A stretch of DNA of 64,000 nt from NCBI RefSeq assembly GCF_010726245.1, contig NZ_AP022561.1:4960001-5024000 (forward strand), given 5' to 3'. This stretch comes from Mycolicibacterium aichiense. GTDB lineage: Bacteria; Actinomycetota; Actinomycetes; Mycobacteriales; Mycobacteriaceae. A program made the position numbers and the translations under genes. Under the pieces are notes generated by a model. The model ran no database searches and had not been told where the DNA came from. It worked only from the letters and a program-made list of their open reading frames with translations. Below are positions 1 through 8,719 of the stretch, in pieces. Each line of letters opens with the position of its first letter. The stretch's first letter is position 1.

Positions 1-972
1 CACCTCCGGGGAGAGCTGGGTGATCGCGCCGCACACCTCGGTCAGGCCGTACACCTGGATGAAATCGGTGTCGGGCCAGGCTTTCAGCGCCGATTTCAGC
101 AGCGCGGGCGGCATCGGGGAAGCCCCGTAAACGAAGGTCCGCAGCGCGCTGAACAGCTTGACCGCGTCCTCGCCGGACTCCAGCACCTTGCCCAGCACCG
201 CGGGCACCAGGAAAGTTCGGTTGGCACCCTGCAGGAGCGCTCCGGCAAGCGAGGCACCGTCAGCCTCGCGCGTCATGATCGTCGGGACACCGGCGTGAAT
301 GCTGTACTGCACGTAGGCGGACCCACCGACATGGAACAACGGCATCGCCACCATGTTCTTGTCGTCGTCGCCGAACTCGAACGTCGCAGCGTTCATCGTG
401 TGCGCCAACACATTTCGGTGCGAGAGAACCACACCCTTGGGCCGGCCCGTGGTGCCCGAGGAATACATGACCAAAGCGGCATCCTCGGGATCGACCTCGG
501 CGGGCCGCCCTACCGGGTTGGCCGTCGCCAGCAGGGCTTCGTAGCCATCGCCGTCCGCGCCGTCGGGCGTGACCTCGATGACCTCCGAGACGTTGGTCAG
601 CTTGTCCCGGATCTTGTCGACAGCACCCATCAGTTCGGTGCCGACGATCAGCAGTTTGGCACCCGAGTCGTTGAGGACGTAGTCCATCTCGTCGGCGGCC
701 AGCCGGAAGTTGATGACGGCGGTGGCGGCGCCGAGCGATCCAGCGGCCAGCTGCAGCTCGACACAGGCCGGGTGGTTCTTGTCCAGGAACGCCACCACGT
801 CACCGCGGCCGATGCCACGCTCCACCAGGGCGCCTGCCAGCCGCCGGATCCGGTCGTCCCACTGCGCCCAGGTCCAGCTGCGGTCCAGGTAACTGATGGC
901 CTGACCGTCGGGCTTGTGCTCGGCCCAGTACGCCGGCCGGTCGTCGAGAAAGCGTGGTTCGGGTGGTTGCAT
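1..972 (-). CDS. Acyl-CoA synthetase (AMP-forming), C-terminus cut by window edge
   Basis: This is an AMP-forming fatty-acyl-CoA ligase (FadD type), which activates a carboxylic acid through an acyl-adenylate. The visible 324 codons start at ATG 972 (MQPPEPRFLDD) and run off the left edge, so the C-terminal lid domain is missing. The adenylate-binding motif YSSGTTGRPKG lies at residues 170-180. The later VYGASPMP and QVYGLTE segments fit the adenylate-forming fold. No strong ribosome site precedes the ATG. It lies 29 bp downstream of the DUF3253 gene on the same strand. The substrate cannot be inferred. Family assignment is firm; the paralogue is unknown. Confidence 0.9.
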   Translation of the reverse strand, partial: MQPPEPRFLDDRPAYWAEHKPDGQAISYLDRSWTWAQWDDRIRRLAGALVERGIGRGDVVAFLDKNHPACVELQLAAGSLGAATAVINFRLAADEMDYVLNDSGAKLLIVGTELMGAVDKIRDKLTNVSEVIEVTPDGADGDGYEALLATANPVGRPAEVDPEDAALVMYSSGTTGRPKGVVLSHRNVLAHTMNAATFEFGDDDKNMVAMPLFHVGGSAYVQYSIHAGVPTIMTREADGASLAGALLQGANRTFLVPAVLGKVLESGEDAVKLFSALRTFVYGASPMPPALLKSALKAWPDTDFIQVYGLTEVCGAITQLSPEV

Positions 973-1001
973 ACGAGCCAGATTGCCATGTCGGCGAAAG
1001 T

Positions 1002-1256
1002 TCAGGTGCCTGCTCGTCGGATCCGGATTGGTCCGCGCCACTGCGCGTCCGGGTCGAGCTCTTCGCCTTTCTGGGTGATGACGACATCCCCGCTCCTGGC
1101 CAGCTCGCGGGCGAGATCGCGCGTCGCGTCCATCAGCTCACGCCAGTTGTCGGGGTCCACTGCACGGGCGGCGTCCGAGGGGCAGATCGTGCGCGGCGCA
1201 CGCTCGGCCGTCAGTGTGAGGATCGCGGAACGCAGCCGCCTGCCCACGTCACTCAC
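1002..1256 (-). CDS. DUF3253 domain protein
   Basis: This small protein of 84 residues starts at GTG 1256. The pattern RAVDPDNWRELM, followed by VVITQKGEELDP and GPIRIR near the C-terminus, matches what I recall of DUF3253, a short winged-helix-like family of unknown role in actinobacteria and proteobacteria. It lies between the acyl-CoA ligase and the DUF2254 membrane protein on the same strand. No catalytic residues are evident and no function is assigned. The family call is from memory of the conserved C-terminal signature. Confidence 0.75.
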   Translation of the reverse strand: MSDVGRRLRSAILTLTAERAPRTICPSDAARAVDPDNWRELMDATRDLARELARSGDVVITQKGEELDPDAQWRGPIRIRRAGT

Positions 1257-1308
1257 CGGAACCCCCGGGCGACGCGTCGTCCGGCCGAATCAGACACCAG
1301 GGACCTCG

Positions 1309-2649
1309 TCAACGATCGAGCGCCTCGTCGACCTGATCTGCAAGAGTCTCGAGGGCGCTGCGTTCGGAGGACCCGAACTGCTGAGACGCGATACCGAGGC
1401 GCAGCCGCTGGCAACGCTCTGCGATTGCTTGCCGGTGCTCCGACTGGCGCGCCACCCAGGCCAGGTCCCTCAGCAGTGTCAGAAGACTGGCCATGACCAG
1501 CGGATCACGTTCTCCGTAGATCTGCGGCTGGGTACAGACCATGTCGAGCAGATCGGGAAGATCGGGGCGGGCCACCACGACCCGTACGACGCCGTCCTCA
1601 TCGCGCAGAATCCGCTGGCCCAGCCGCTGACCGGCCGCCTCGCACAACACGGCGGTACAGGATTGCAGCGCATGCACGGCGGTGGTGGGGTCGTTGATCC
1701 CCGGCGACAGCGCCCGAATGGCAACATCGGTCAGTTGGCGCAGCCCGTAGCCGACATCCTGGGTCGCGGTGCGTTCGACACCTGCGTGCAGCGCAGCGGC
1801 GACGCGTGTGCGCAGCGACGTGAGGCTGTCATCGTCGAGCTGGGCGGCAGCGTCTGCGGGACGGCAAAAAGCAACCGGCACGTTCGCAACGACGCTGCTA
1901 CCGACGGGACGATCGACGAATACCACGGCATCGGCGTCAACCGCGGCGGCGACGAGCGCGGCCTCATCGACCTGGGTCAGGAAGCCCGAGGAATTCGCGA
2001 CGATACGGTGCCCCCGCAGCCGCGGGGGCGGGGACGCCGGGGAATCCTCGTCCATTGGTGCCGCCGTGCGGCAGACGGTGTCGATGGCGTCGGTCGAGAC
2101 GTGATCGAGCATCGTCTCGATCCGGATCTGGCGCACCAGATGAGCGAGAAACAGCACAAGACCAAGCACGCTGGCCGTCGCCAGCAGGTAGGCGGCGGTG
2201 ACCGAAATCCGCGGTACGAACGCGGCGGACCCGTCGTCGGCATTTCGGACGGTGCGCAAGACGGTGAGCGCGAAGGCGAACGTCGCAAGAAACAGGGCGA
2301 GCGTGCGCTGCACGAACCGGTCTGAAGCGAACGTGCGCAGCAGCCGCGGCGAATACTGACTGCTGGCCAGCTGCAGTGTCACCAGCGTCAACGAAAACGT
2401 CAACGACGTGACAGTCATCAACGATGTCGCGATGGCGGCCAACACTTCTCGCGCACCGTCGGCTCCGCCGCCGAACAGATACGCCGCCAACGTCGGCGGC
2501 ATGCTCTTGTCCACCGCCATGTCCAGCTGGGGAAGCGCAACGCCGAGGAGGACGGCGGCGACTACGCCTATCGCCGGTACCGGCCACAACCGGCTGCGGA
2601 TCGCATCGACGAAGACCGCCTGGCGCTGCCGCGCGCCCCGAAACATCAT
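1309..2649 (-). CDS. DUF2254 family membrane protein
   Basis: A predicted integral membrane protein of 446 residues. Hydrophobic segments occur near residues 20-40 (VPAIGVVAAVLLGVALPQ), 65-85, 105-125 and 135-160, followed by a long soluble C-terminal half. The conserved stretch LTFSLTLVTLQLASSQYSPR is typical of DUF2254, whose function is unknown. The open frame extends upstream to 2943, but that would overlap fadD8 and its operator. The ATG pair at 2649/2646 (MMFRGARQRQ), just before the hydrophobic N-terminus, is preferred. It is transcribed divergently from fadD8. Confidence 0.85.
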   Translation of the reverse strand: MMFRGARQRQAVFVDAIRSRLWPVPAIGVVAAVLLGVALPQLDMAVDKSMPPTLAAYLFGGGADGAREVLAAIATSLMTVTSLTFSLTLVTLQLASSQYSPRLLRTFASDRFVQRTLALFLATFAFALTVLRTVRNADDGSAAFVPRISVTAAYLLATASVLGLVLFLAHLVRQIRIETMLDHVSTDAIDTVCRTAAPMDEDSPASPPPRLRGHRIVANSSGFLTQVDEAALVAAAVDADAVVFVDRPVGSSVVANVPVAFCRPADAAAQLDDDSLTSLRTRVAAALHAGVERTATQDVGYGLRQLTDVAIRALSPGINDPTTAVHALQSCTAVLCEAAGQRLGQRILRDEDGVVRVVVARPDLPDLLDMVCTQPQIYGERDPLVMASLLTLLRDLAWVARQSEHRQAIAERCQRLRLGIASQQFGSSERSALETLADQVDEALDR

Positions 2650-2772
2650 GAATAACGCCGTGTCCTCTCGCGCACCGTCTGGTACGGACGCGTGAGCGCC
2701 TGATTCACCGGTTTGCGCCGGCGTCAAACCCCACGCGGTCGTCGAGCTTGGCGAACACCCTTCCTTCCGAAC

Positions 2773-2786
2773 TGGAACACGTTCTA
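2773..2786. promoter_or_regulatory. KstR-type operator upstream of fadD8
   Basis: The 14-bp site TGGAACACGTTCTA fits the KstR consensus TnnAACnnGTTnnA at every fixed position and is nearly palindromic. KstR is the TetR-family repressor of sterol catabolism in mycobacteria and rhodococci. The site ends 11 bp before the preferred fadD8 ATG at 2798, so a bound repressor would block its promoter. It also lies in the divergent region facing the DUF2254 gene. This is a single-site match by eye; occupancy is inferred. Confidence 0.6.
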
Positions 2787-2797
2787 ATGTGGACCGC

Positions 2798-4399
2798 ATG
2801 AGTGACGAGCTGCTTCGCCATCCCCTCCATTCCGGCCACCTGACCGTCGGCGCACTGAAGCGCAACAAGAACAAGCCGGTGCTGCATCTGGGTGACACCA
2901 CCCTGACCGGGGGCGAGCTCGCCGACCGCATCAGCCAGTACATTCAGGCGTTCGAGGCGCTCGGCGCCGGTAGCGGGGCGACCGCGGGCCTGTTGTCGCT
3001 GAACCGGCCCGAGGTGCTGATGATCATCGGCGCCGGCCAGACCCAGGGCTATCGCCGAGTGGCACTACACCCTCTCGGCTCACTGGACGACCACGCCTAC
3101 GTGCTCAACGACGCCGGGGTGACGTCGCTGATCATCGACCCCAACCCGATGTTCATCGAGCGGGCGCAGGGCTTGCTGGAGAAGGTGCCCGCCCTCAAGC
3201 AGGTGCTGACGCTCGGCCCGGTGCCCGAAGCCCTGGGTGACTCCGCGGTGGACCTGATCGCAGAGGCTGCCAAATACCCGCCGAGGCCGTTGGTGGCGGC
3301 CGACCTTCCGCCCGACCATGTCGGCGGCATGGCCTACACCGGCGGAACGACCGGTAAGCCGAAGGGTGTGCTGGGCACCGCCCAGTCGATCACCACGATG
3401 ACGACGGTTCAGCTCGCCGAGTGGGAGTGGCCGGAGAACCCGCGGTTCCTGATGTGCACGCCGCTGTCGCATGCCGGCGCGGCCTTCTTCGTGCCGACCG
3501 TGGTCAAGGGCGGCGAGCTCGTGGTGCTCACCAAGTTCGACCCGGCCGAGGTGCTGCGGGTGATAGAGGAGCAGAAGATCACCGCCACCATGCTGGTGCC
3601 GTCGATGATCTACGCGCTGATGGACCATCCCGATTCGCACACCCGGGACCTGTCGTCGCTGGAGACGGTGTACTACGGCGCCTCGGCGATGAACCCGGTG
3701 CGCCTGGCCGAGGCGATCCGCCGCTTCGGCCCGATCTTCGCGCAGTACTACGGACAGTCCGAAGCCCCGATGGTGATCTCCTACCTGGGCAAGAAAGATC
3801 ACGACGAGAAGCGGCTGACCTCGTGCGGACGGCCCACGCTGTTTGCGCGCACCGCACTGCTCGACGCCGACGGCAACGAGGTGCCCCAGGGCGAGGTCGG
3901 CGAGATCTGCGTGTCGGGGCCGCTGCTGTCCGGCGGGTATCACAACCTGCCGGAGGAGACGGCCAAGACGTTCAAGGACGGCTGGCTGCACACCGGTGAC
4001 ATGGCGCGCGAGGACGAGGACGGCTACTGGTTCATCGTCGACCGGGTCAAGGACATGATCGTCACCGGCGGCTTCAACGTGTTCCCGCGTGAAGTCGAAG
4101 ACGTCGTCGCCGAACATCCCGCCGTCGCGCAGGTGTGTGTGATCGGCACCCCCGACGAGAAGTGGGGCGAAGCCGTCACCGCGGTGATCGTGCTGCGGCC
4201 CGACCACCCCAGTGACGACGAGTCGGTGGCCACGCTGACCGGTGAGATCCAGGCCGCGGTCAAGGAGCGCAAGGGTTCGGTGCAGGCACCCAAGCAAGTG
4301 ATCGTCGTCGACTCGGTGCCGGTGACCGCGCTGGGTAAGCCGGACAAGAAAGCCGTGCGGGCGCAGTTCTGGGAAGGGTCATCTCGAGCCATCGGCTAG
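2798..4399 (+). CDS. fadD8: Fatty-acyl-CoA synthetase FadD8
   Basis: AMP-forming acyl-CoA ligase of 533 residues. The P-loop TGGTTGKPKGV is near residue 190. YYGQSEAP, LHTGDMAREDEDGYWFIVDR and GGFNVFPREVEDVV mark the adenylation core and hinge, and the C-terminal lysine region PVTALGKPDKKAV is intact. The sequence closely matches what I remember of M. tuberculosis Rv0551c. ATG 2798 (MSDELLRHP) is preferred to GTG 2789 because it matches the remembered N-terminus. It heads the forward cluster that includes menB and follows a KstR-type site, hinting at control with sterol catabolism. Its true substrate is unknown. Confidence 0.92.
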   Translation: MSDELLRHPLHSGHLTVGALKRNKNKPVLHLGDTTLTGGELADRISQYIQAFEALGAGSGATAGLLSLNRPEVLMIIGAGQTQGYRRVALHPLGSLDDHAYVLNDAGVTSLIIDPNPMFIERAQGLLEKVPALKQVLTLGPVPEALGDSAVDLIAEAAKYPPRPLVAADLPPDHVGGMAYTGGTTGKPKGVLGTAQSITTMTTVQLAEWEWPENPRFLMCTPLSHAGAAFFVPTVVKGGELVVLTKFDPAEVLRVIEEQKITATMLVPSMIYALMDHPDSHTRDLSSLETVYYGASAMNPVRLAEAIRRFGPIFAQYYGQSEAPMVISYLGKKDHDEKRLTSCGRPTLFARTALLDADGNEVPQGEVGEICVSGPLLSGGYHNLPEETAKTFKDGWLHTGDMAREDEDGYWFIVDRVKDMIVTGGFNVFPREVEDVVAEHPAVAQVCVIGTPDEKWGEAVTAVIVLRPDHPSDDESVATLTGEIQAAVKERKGSVQAPKQVIVVDSVPVTALGKPDKKAVRAQFWEGSSRAIG

Positions 4400-4421
4400 C
4401 TGTTCGGCGCATACTTGGGTG

Positions 4422-4964
4422 ATGTTGTCTCGGGTGATCCCGCTCGAGTACCTCAAAGAGCGCGACATCATGTTCTGGCTGCCGCCGGGCGGCCAGGACA
4501 ACGACGTGTGGGCCGACACCTGGGTCATCCTCGCCGACCTCGAATCTGCCCACGCGGCACCGGTTCTCGCGCTTCTGCACGACGCCGACATCGGCGGGTA
4601 CGTGGCCCGTCCGAGCGGCCTGAGAGGTTCACCGGCCAACGGCGTCCAGCTGTACGTGGACCGTGAGCAGATCCATCGGGCCACCGACGTGGTGATGCAG
4701 TTCCTGCGCGGCAAAGAGCAGCCGATCATGCCGCGTGCCGAACGAATCGCGCCGAGGATCCGCAGCAGGTTCACCGTCCCCGCCGTGCCCCGCGCAGTCT
4801 CGGTGGCGCTGCAGGTCGCGTTCATGGCAGGCCTGATCGCCCTGGGCATGGCATTCGCGTACTACCGCGGCGCGTCGATGTTGGAGCACCGACTGCACCA
4901 TCCCGCGCCGACCTCGAATACGCCCGGCATGACCAATCCCACCGGGACCATTCCCAGGCCCTGA
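4422..4964 (+). CDS. Uncharacterised one-TM protein
   Basis: A protein of 180 residues that I do not recognise. The N-terminal ~110 residues look soluble (VIPLEYLKERDIMFWLPPGG, then VWADTWVILADLESA). One hydrophobic segment lies near residues 127-147 (VALQVAFMAGLIALGMAFAY), followed by a short Pro/Thr-rich tail. This suggests a tail-anchored or single-pass membrane protein. GTG 4419 immediately precedes ATG 4422 and either could start translation. It lies 22 bp after fadD8 and 35 bp before the HAD hydrolase on the same strand, so it is probably cotranscribed. Confidence 0.65.
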   Translation: MLSRVIPLEYLKERDIMFWLPPGGQDNDVWADTWVILADLESAHAAPVLALLHDADIGGYVARPSGLRGSPANGVQLYVDREQIHRATDVVMQFLRGKEQPIMPRAERIAPRIRSRFTVPAVPRAVSVALQVAFMAGLIALGMAFAYYRGASMLEHRLHHPAPTSNTPGMTNPTGTIPRP

Positions 4965-4999
4965 GCGGCGTCCCTTTCGCGCACTGGCAGCATGGGGCC

Positions 5000-5689
5000 A
5001 TGCCCGTACGCGCTGTGCTGTTCGACTTCTCCGGCACCCTGTTTCGTCTCGAGGAGGACGACAGCTGGTTCGACGGCATGGAGTTGATCGGCGAGGACGG
5101 CCGTCGCGCCGTCGACGAGCACACACAGGCCGAGCTGATGGAGCGCCTCACCCACCCCACCGGCGGCTCGGTGACGAGAACCGAAGAGGCGCAGCGCGCC
5201 TGGGTCAACCGCGACCTCGCCCCCAGTCTGCACCGGGAGGCCTACATGCACGCGCTGACCGACGCAGGCCTGGCGGACGACCACGCCGAGACGCTCTATC
5301 AGCGGGCCGTCGACCCGGCATCGTGGATGCCCTACCCCGACACTGTCGAGGTCTTGCAGTCGCTTCGGGCGCAGGGTCTACGCACCGCGATCGTGTCCAA
5401 CATCGCCTTCGACATCCGGCCCGCGTTCCGTACCGCCGGGGCCGATGCCGACGAATTCGTGCTGTCCTTCGAAGTCGGTGTGGTCAAACCCGATCCGCGG
5501 ATCTTCGAGATCGCGCTGCAGCGCCTGGGCGTCGCCGCCGACGAGGCGCTGATGGTCGGCGACAGTGAAGAGAACGACGGTGCCGCGCGCCACCTCGGGT
5601 GCGACTTCGTCCTGGTCGACCCGCTGCCGGTCGCCGAGCGCCCGACCGGGCTCATCGACGCACTGCGCGACCGCGGCATCGGATGCTAG
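5000..5689 (+). CDS. HAD-family hydrolase
   Basis: A 229-residue haloacid-dehalogenase-superfamily enzyme. Motif I is DFSGTLF near residue 9. The usual DxDxT/V is varied because the second Asp is replaced by Ser, so acid catalysis may differ. Motif II is IVSNIAFD (~residues 132-139), the lysine loop is VGVVKPDP (~160), and motif III is MVGDSEENDG (~185). The order fits class IA HAD phosphatases or dehalogenases with a helical cap. ATG 5000 follows the preceding stop by 35 bp. The substrate is unknown. Confidence 0.8.
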   Translation: MPVRAVLFDFSGTLFRLEEDDSWFDGMELIGEDGRRAVDEHTQAELMERLTHPTGGSVTRTEEAQRAWVNRDLAPSLHREAYMHALTDAGLADDHAETLYQRAVDPASWMPYPDTVEVLQSLRAQGLRTAIVSNIAFDIRPAFRTAGADADEFVLSFEVGVVKPDPRIFEIALQRLGVAADEALMVGDSEENDGAARHLGCDFVLVDPLPVAERPTGLIDALRDRGIGC

Positions 5690-5704
5690 GCGTACCTTTT
5701 GGAC

Positions 5705-6178
5705 ATGGCCGACTCCGAGCGCATCAGGCCGCCGTGGTGGCTCAAGCCGATGAACAAGATCTTCATGGCGGCGATGCGTCTGGGAATCCCGTTCGGGACC
5801 GAATCGCCGGTGGTGTTGACGGTGCCGGGCCGCAAGTCGGGCAAGGCACGCTCGACGCCGATCACCCCGTTCACCGTCGACGGCAAGCGGTATGTGGTGG
5901 GCGGGTTCCCCGGCGCCGACTGGGTGCGCAACGCCCGCGCCGCCGGCGTCGTCACGCTGACCACAGGCCGGCACAGCGAAACGGTGCGCATCGTGGAGCT
6001 GCCTGCCGGCGAGGCGCGCCCACTACTGCGCGAGTTCCCCGTCCTGGTTCCGACCGGGGTCAGCTTCATGAAGAACGCCGGGCTGGTCAGCGAGGGCAAG
6101 CCCGAAGAGTTCGAGGCCCTGGCCGGCCGCTGCGCGGTATTCCGATTCGATCCGAGTGATGGAGTTCAAAACCCTTGA
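5705..6178 (+). CDS. Deazaflavin-dependent nitroreductase-type protein (DUF385)
   Basis: A protein of 157 residues with the mycobacterial DUF385/Ddn split-barrel pattern. It has VVLTVPGRKSGKARSTP near residues 40-55, then a beta-rich region with VVGGFPGADWVRNARAAGVV. Members bind cofactor F420 or related deazaflavins, and some reduce quinones or nitro compounds. ATG 5705 (MADSERIRPP) is preferred to TTG 5699. Its stop overlaps the TTG start of menB, so translation may be coupled. A role in quinone chemistry is suggested only by that coupling. Confidence 0.82.
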   Translation: MADSERIRPPWWLKPMNKIFMAAMRLGIPFGTESPVVLTVPGRKSGKARSTPITPFTVDGKRYVVGGFPGADWVRNARAAGVVTLTTGRHSETVRIVELPAGEARPLLREFPVLVPTGVSFMKNAGLVSEGKPEEFEALAGRCAVFRFDPSDGVQNP

Positions 6179-7077
6179 CTGACAATCCGTTTGACCCGTC
6201 GCAGTGGCGAGCCATCGACGGCTTCGAGGATCTGACCGATATCACCTACCACCGGCACGTCTCCGACGGCACGGTGCGGGTGGCGTTCGACCGTCCGGAC
6301 GTGCGCAACGCATTCCGGCCGCACACCGTCGACGAGCTGTACCGCGCGCTCGACCACGCCCGGATGTCACCGGATGTGGGCGTGGTGCTGCTGACCGGTA
6401 ACGGGCCGTCGGCGAAAGACGGCGGCTGGGCGTTCTGCTCGGGCGGCGACCAACGCATCCGAGGCAGAAGCGGATACCAGTACGCCGAAGGAGAAACCGC
6501 CGAGTCCGTCGATCCGGCGCGGGCGGGGCGACTGCACATCCTGGAGGTCCAGCGGCTCATCCGGTTCATGCCGAAAATCGTCATCTGCTTGGTCAACGGG
6601 TGGGCGGCCGGCGGCGGGCACAGCCTGCACGTGGTCTGCGACCTCACCCTGGCCAGCCGGGAGCACGCCCGCTTCAAGCAGACCGACGCCGACGTCGGCA
6701 GCTTCGACGGCGGGTACGGCAGCGCGTATCTGGCGCGCCAGGTCGGCCAGAAGTTCGCCCGGGAGATCTTCTTCCTCGGCCGGCCCTACACCGCCGAGCA
6801 GATGCATCACATGGGCGCGGTCAACGAGGTGGTCGACCACGCCGACCTGGAGAAGGTGGGCGTGCAGTGGGCCAGGGAGATCAACGGCAAATCACCTCAG
6901 GCCCAACGCATGCTGAAGTTCGCCTTCAACCTGCTCGACGACGGGCTGGTCGGCCAGCAACTGTTCGCCGGCGAGGCCACCCGGCTGGCCTACATGACCG
7001 ACGAGGCGGTCGAGGGCCGGGATGCGTTCCTGGAAAAGCGCGATCCCGACTGGAGTCCGTTCCCCCGATACTTCTAG
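6175..7077 (+). CDS. menB: 1,4-dihydroxy-2-naphthoyl-CoA synthase MenB
   Basis: A crotonase-fold enzyme that cyclises O-succinylbenzoyl-CoA to 1,4-dihydroxy-2-naphthoyl-CoA in menaquinone synthesis. The 300 residues match remembered M. tuberculosis MenB across nearly the full length. Diagnostic stretches include the oxyanion-hole region FCSGGDQRIRGRSGYQYAEG, GWAAGGGHSLHVVCDL, DVGSFDGGYGSAYLARQVG and the C-terminus WSPFPRYF. The TTG start at 6175 overlaps the stop of the DUF385 gene. The protein is slightly shorter at the N-terminus than the tuberculosis enzyme. menE and menA lie at 10.9 and 27.6 kb. Confidence 0.97.
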   Translation: MTDNPFDPSQWRAIDGFEDLTDITYHRHVSDGTVRVAFDRPDVRNAFRPHTVDELYRALDHARMSPDVGVVLLTGNGPSAKDGGWAFCSGGDQRIRGRSGYQYAEGETAESVDPARAGRLHILEVQRLIRFMPKIVICLVNGWAAGGGHSLHVVCDLTLASREHARFKQTDADVGSFDGGYGSAYLARQVGQKFAREIFFLGRPYTAEQMHHMGAVNEVVDHADLEKVGVQWAREINGKSPQAQRMLKFAFNLLDDGLVGQQLFAGEATRLAYMTDEAVEGRDAFLEKRDPDWSPFPRYF

Positions 7078-7159
7078 TCGGGCCCCTGAGGTTCGGCGCG
7101 ATAACCGGGGCACAGCACCGGAAACCGCGCCGAATTCGTCGCACATAGACTCAGCAGCC

Positions 7160-8005
7160 GTGAATCCCCTGCGCCGAATCACCGAGGCCATCGCGCTGAC
7201 AGGTATGCGACCACCGCTGAGCCTGCCGACCGGTATCACCGTCGACCTGCGCGGCAAGCGAGTGCTGATCACCGGCGCTTCGTCGGGCATCGGTGCCGCC
7301 GGCGCCGAGCAGTTCGCCGCCGAAGGGTGTGAGGTCATCGTGGTCGCCCGGCGTGAGGACCTGCTCGCCGAGGTCGTCGACCGCATCACCGCCGCCGGCG
7401 GAGCTGCGACCGCGATCCCCTGCGACCTGGCCGACCTCGACGCGGTCGACGCGCTGGCGCAGCAGGTGGGCGCGGTCGACATCCTGGTGAACAACGCCGG
7501 CCGCTCGATCCGCAGGCCGCTGGCCGAATCGCTCGACCGGTGGCATGACGTCGAGCGCACCATGATGCTCAACTACTTTTCGCCGCTGCGCCTCATCCGC
7601 GGGCTGGCGCCCGCCATGCTGGAGCGCCGTGACGGACACATCATCAACGTCGCCACCTGGGGTGTCTTCAGCGAAGCCTCTCCGCTGTTCGGGGTGTACA
7701 ACGCGTCGAAGTCCGCGCTCAGCGCGGTCAGCCGCGTCATCGAGACCGAATGGTCCGGCCAGGGCGTGCATTCCACGACGCTGTACTACCCGTTGGTGGC
7801 GACCCCGATGATCGCCCCGACCAAGGAATACGACGGGCTGCCCGCGCTGACCCCGGAAGAGGCCGGCGGATGGATGATCGAGGCGGCGAGGCACCGCCCG
7901 GTGCGGATCGCCCCGCGGATGGCCGTCACCGCCCGTGCGCTCGACGTCGTCGCGCCCGGCGCGATGAACCGGGCGATGAAGCGTCAGCGCCTGCAGCCGA
8001 ACTGA
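7160..8005 (+). CDS. Short-chain dehydrogenase/reductase (Rv0547c-like)
   Basis: A classical SDR of 281 residues. The nucleotide-binding motif TGASSGIG lies at residues 36-43, NNAGRS near 114 and the catalytic YNASK near 183. GTG 7160 (MNPLRRITEAIAL) is chosen because it gives about 27 residues before the Rossmann fold. An upstream frame reaching 7022 would overlap menB. The gene follows menB by 82 bp in the same orientation, as Rv0547c does from memory. The NAD(P)-dependent substrate is unknown. Confidence 0.88.
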   Translation: MNPLRRITEAIALTGMRPPLSLPTGITVDLRGKRVLITGASSGIGAAGAEQFAAEGCEVIVVARREDLLAEVVDRITAAGGAATAIPCDLADLDAVDALAQQVGAVDILVNNAGRSIRRPLAESLDRWHDVERTMMLNYFSPLRLIRGLAPAMLERRDGHIINVATWGVFSEASPLFGVYNASKSALSAVSRVIETEWSGQGVHSTTLYYPLVATPMIAPTKEYDGLPALTPEEAGGWMIEAARHRPVRIAPRMAVTARALDVVAPGAMNRAMKRQRLQPN

Positions 8006-8020
8006 GGTAGACACGACGGC

Positions 8021-8407
8021 ATGGAGATCCTTGCGAGCCGGATGCTGCTCCGGCCGGCGGATTACGAACGCTCACTGGATTTCTACCGCGACGCACTCGG
8101 GCTGGCCATCGCCCGCGAATACGGCGGCGGGACGGTGTTCTACGCCGGGCAGTCGCTGATCGAACTCGCCGGCCACGGCGCGCCTGCGAACGCACAAGGT
8201 CCGTTCCCCGGCGCGCTGTGGCTGCAGGTGCGCGACCTCTACGCCACCCAACAGGAGTTGACGTCCCGCGGGGTCGAGATCGCCCGTGAAGCCCGACGCG
8301 AACCGTGGGGCCTACACGAGATGCACGTCAACGACCCGGACGGGATCACCCTGATCTTCGTGCAGATCCCCGAGGACCACCCGCTGCGGCGCGACAGCCG
8401 AAGCTAA
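8021..8407 (+). CDS. VOC-family (glyoxalase-like) protein
   Basis: A 128-residue protein of the vicinal oxygen chelate fold. The first beta-alpha-beta unit carries RPADYERSLDFYRDALGLAIAR near residues 10-30. The second ends with EMHVNDPDGITLIFVQ near 105-120, and FYAGQSLIELAG lies between. It matches the position of Rv0546c. It starts at ATG 8021, 15 bp after the SDR stop, so it is probably in the same transcript. The last base pairs overlap the convergent DUF3349 gene. The substrate is unknown. Confidence 0.85.
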   Translation: MEILASRMLLRPADYERSLDFYRDALGLAIAREYGGGTVFYAGQSLIELAGHGAPANAQGPFPGALWLQVRDLYATQQELTSRGVEIAREARREPWGLHEMHVNDPDGITLIFVQIPEDHPLRRDSRS

Positions 8408-8712
8408 TGTGATTCGAGCGGCCAGCCGACCGAGGCCAGCCGTGCGGCAACCTGGTTCAGCTCTTCGGGATTGGGTTCCTTCTCGATGACCTCGCGGACC
8501 GCTTCACGGATCTGCTCTTCGCTCACCGGTGTATCGAAATCCGTTGCGCGCAGGATCGATTGGGCGGCCTGCACAACCTCGTCCTCGGCAAGCGACCTCT
8601 TCAGCAAGGCCAGCAGCGGGTAATAGTCCTTCGGCGGAACGCCTTCCGGATATCCCTTGTGCAGCCAGCCGAGGACACTGTCGAGAAATGCGGGGGGCTG
8701 TTGGATTGTCAT
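8404..8712 (-). CDS. DUF3349 protein, copy A (pitA side)
   Basis: A 102-residue helical protein of the DUF3349 family, marked by WLHKGYPEGVPPKDYYPLLALL and the C-terminal pattern RLASVGWPL. The family is small and actinobacterial; Rv0543c is the member I recall. Its stop overlaps the stop of the VOC gene on the other strand by 3 bp. It is the last gene of a minus-strand run pitA, small membrane protein, DUF3349. A second member, 100 residues long and about 40% identical by eye, lies at 10515 in the opposite orientation. Confidence 0.85.
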   Translation of the reverse strand: MTIQQPPAFLDSVLGWLHKGYPEGVPPKDYYPLLALLKRSLAEDEVVQAAQSILRATDFDTPVSEEQIREAVREVIEKEPNPEELNQVAARLASVGWPLESH

Positions 8713-8719
8713 CGCAGGC

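Noticed and set aside
295..2325. Long plus-strand open frame (676 codons) across the DUF3253 and DUF2254 genes
   Set aside because: It is antisense to well-supported genes, rich in Arg/Gly/Asp/His without any family pattern, and typical of a shadow frame in GC-rich DNA.
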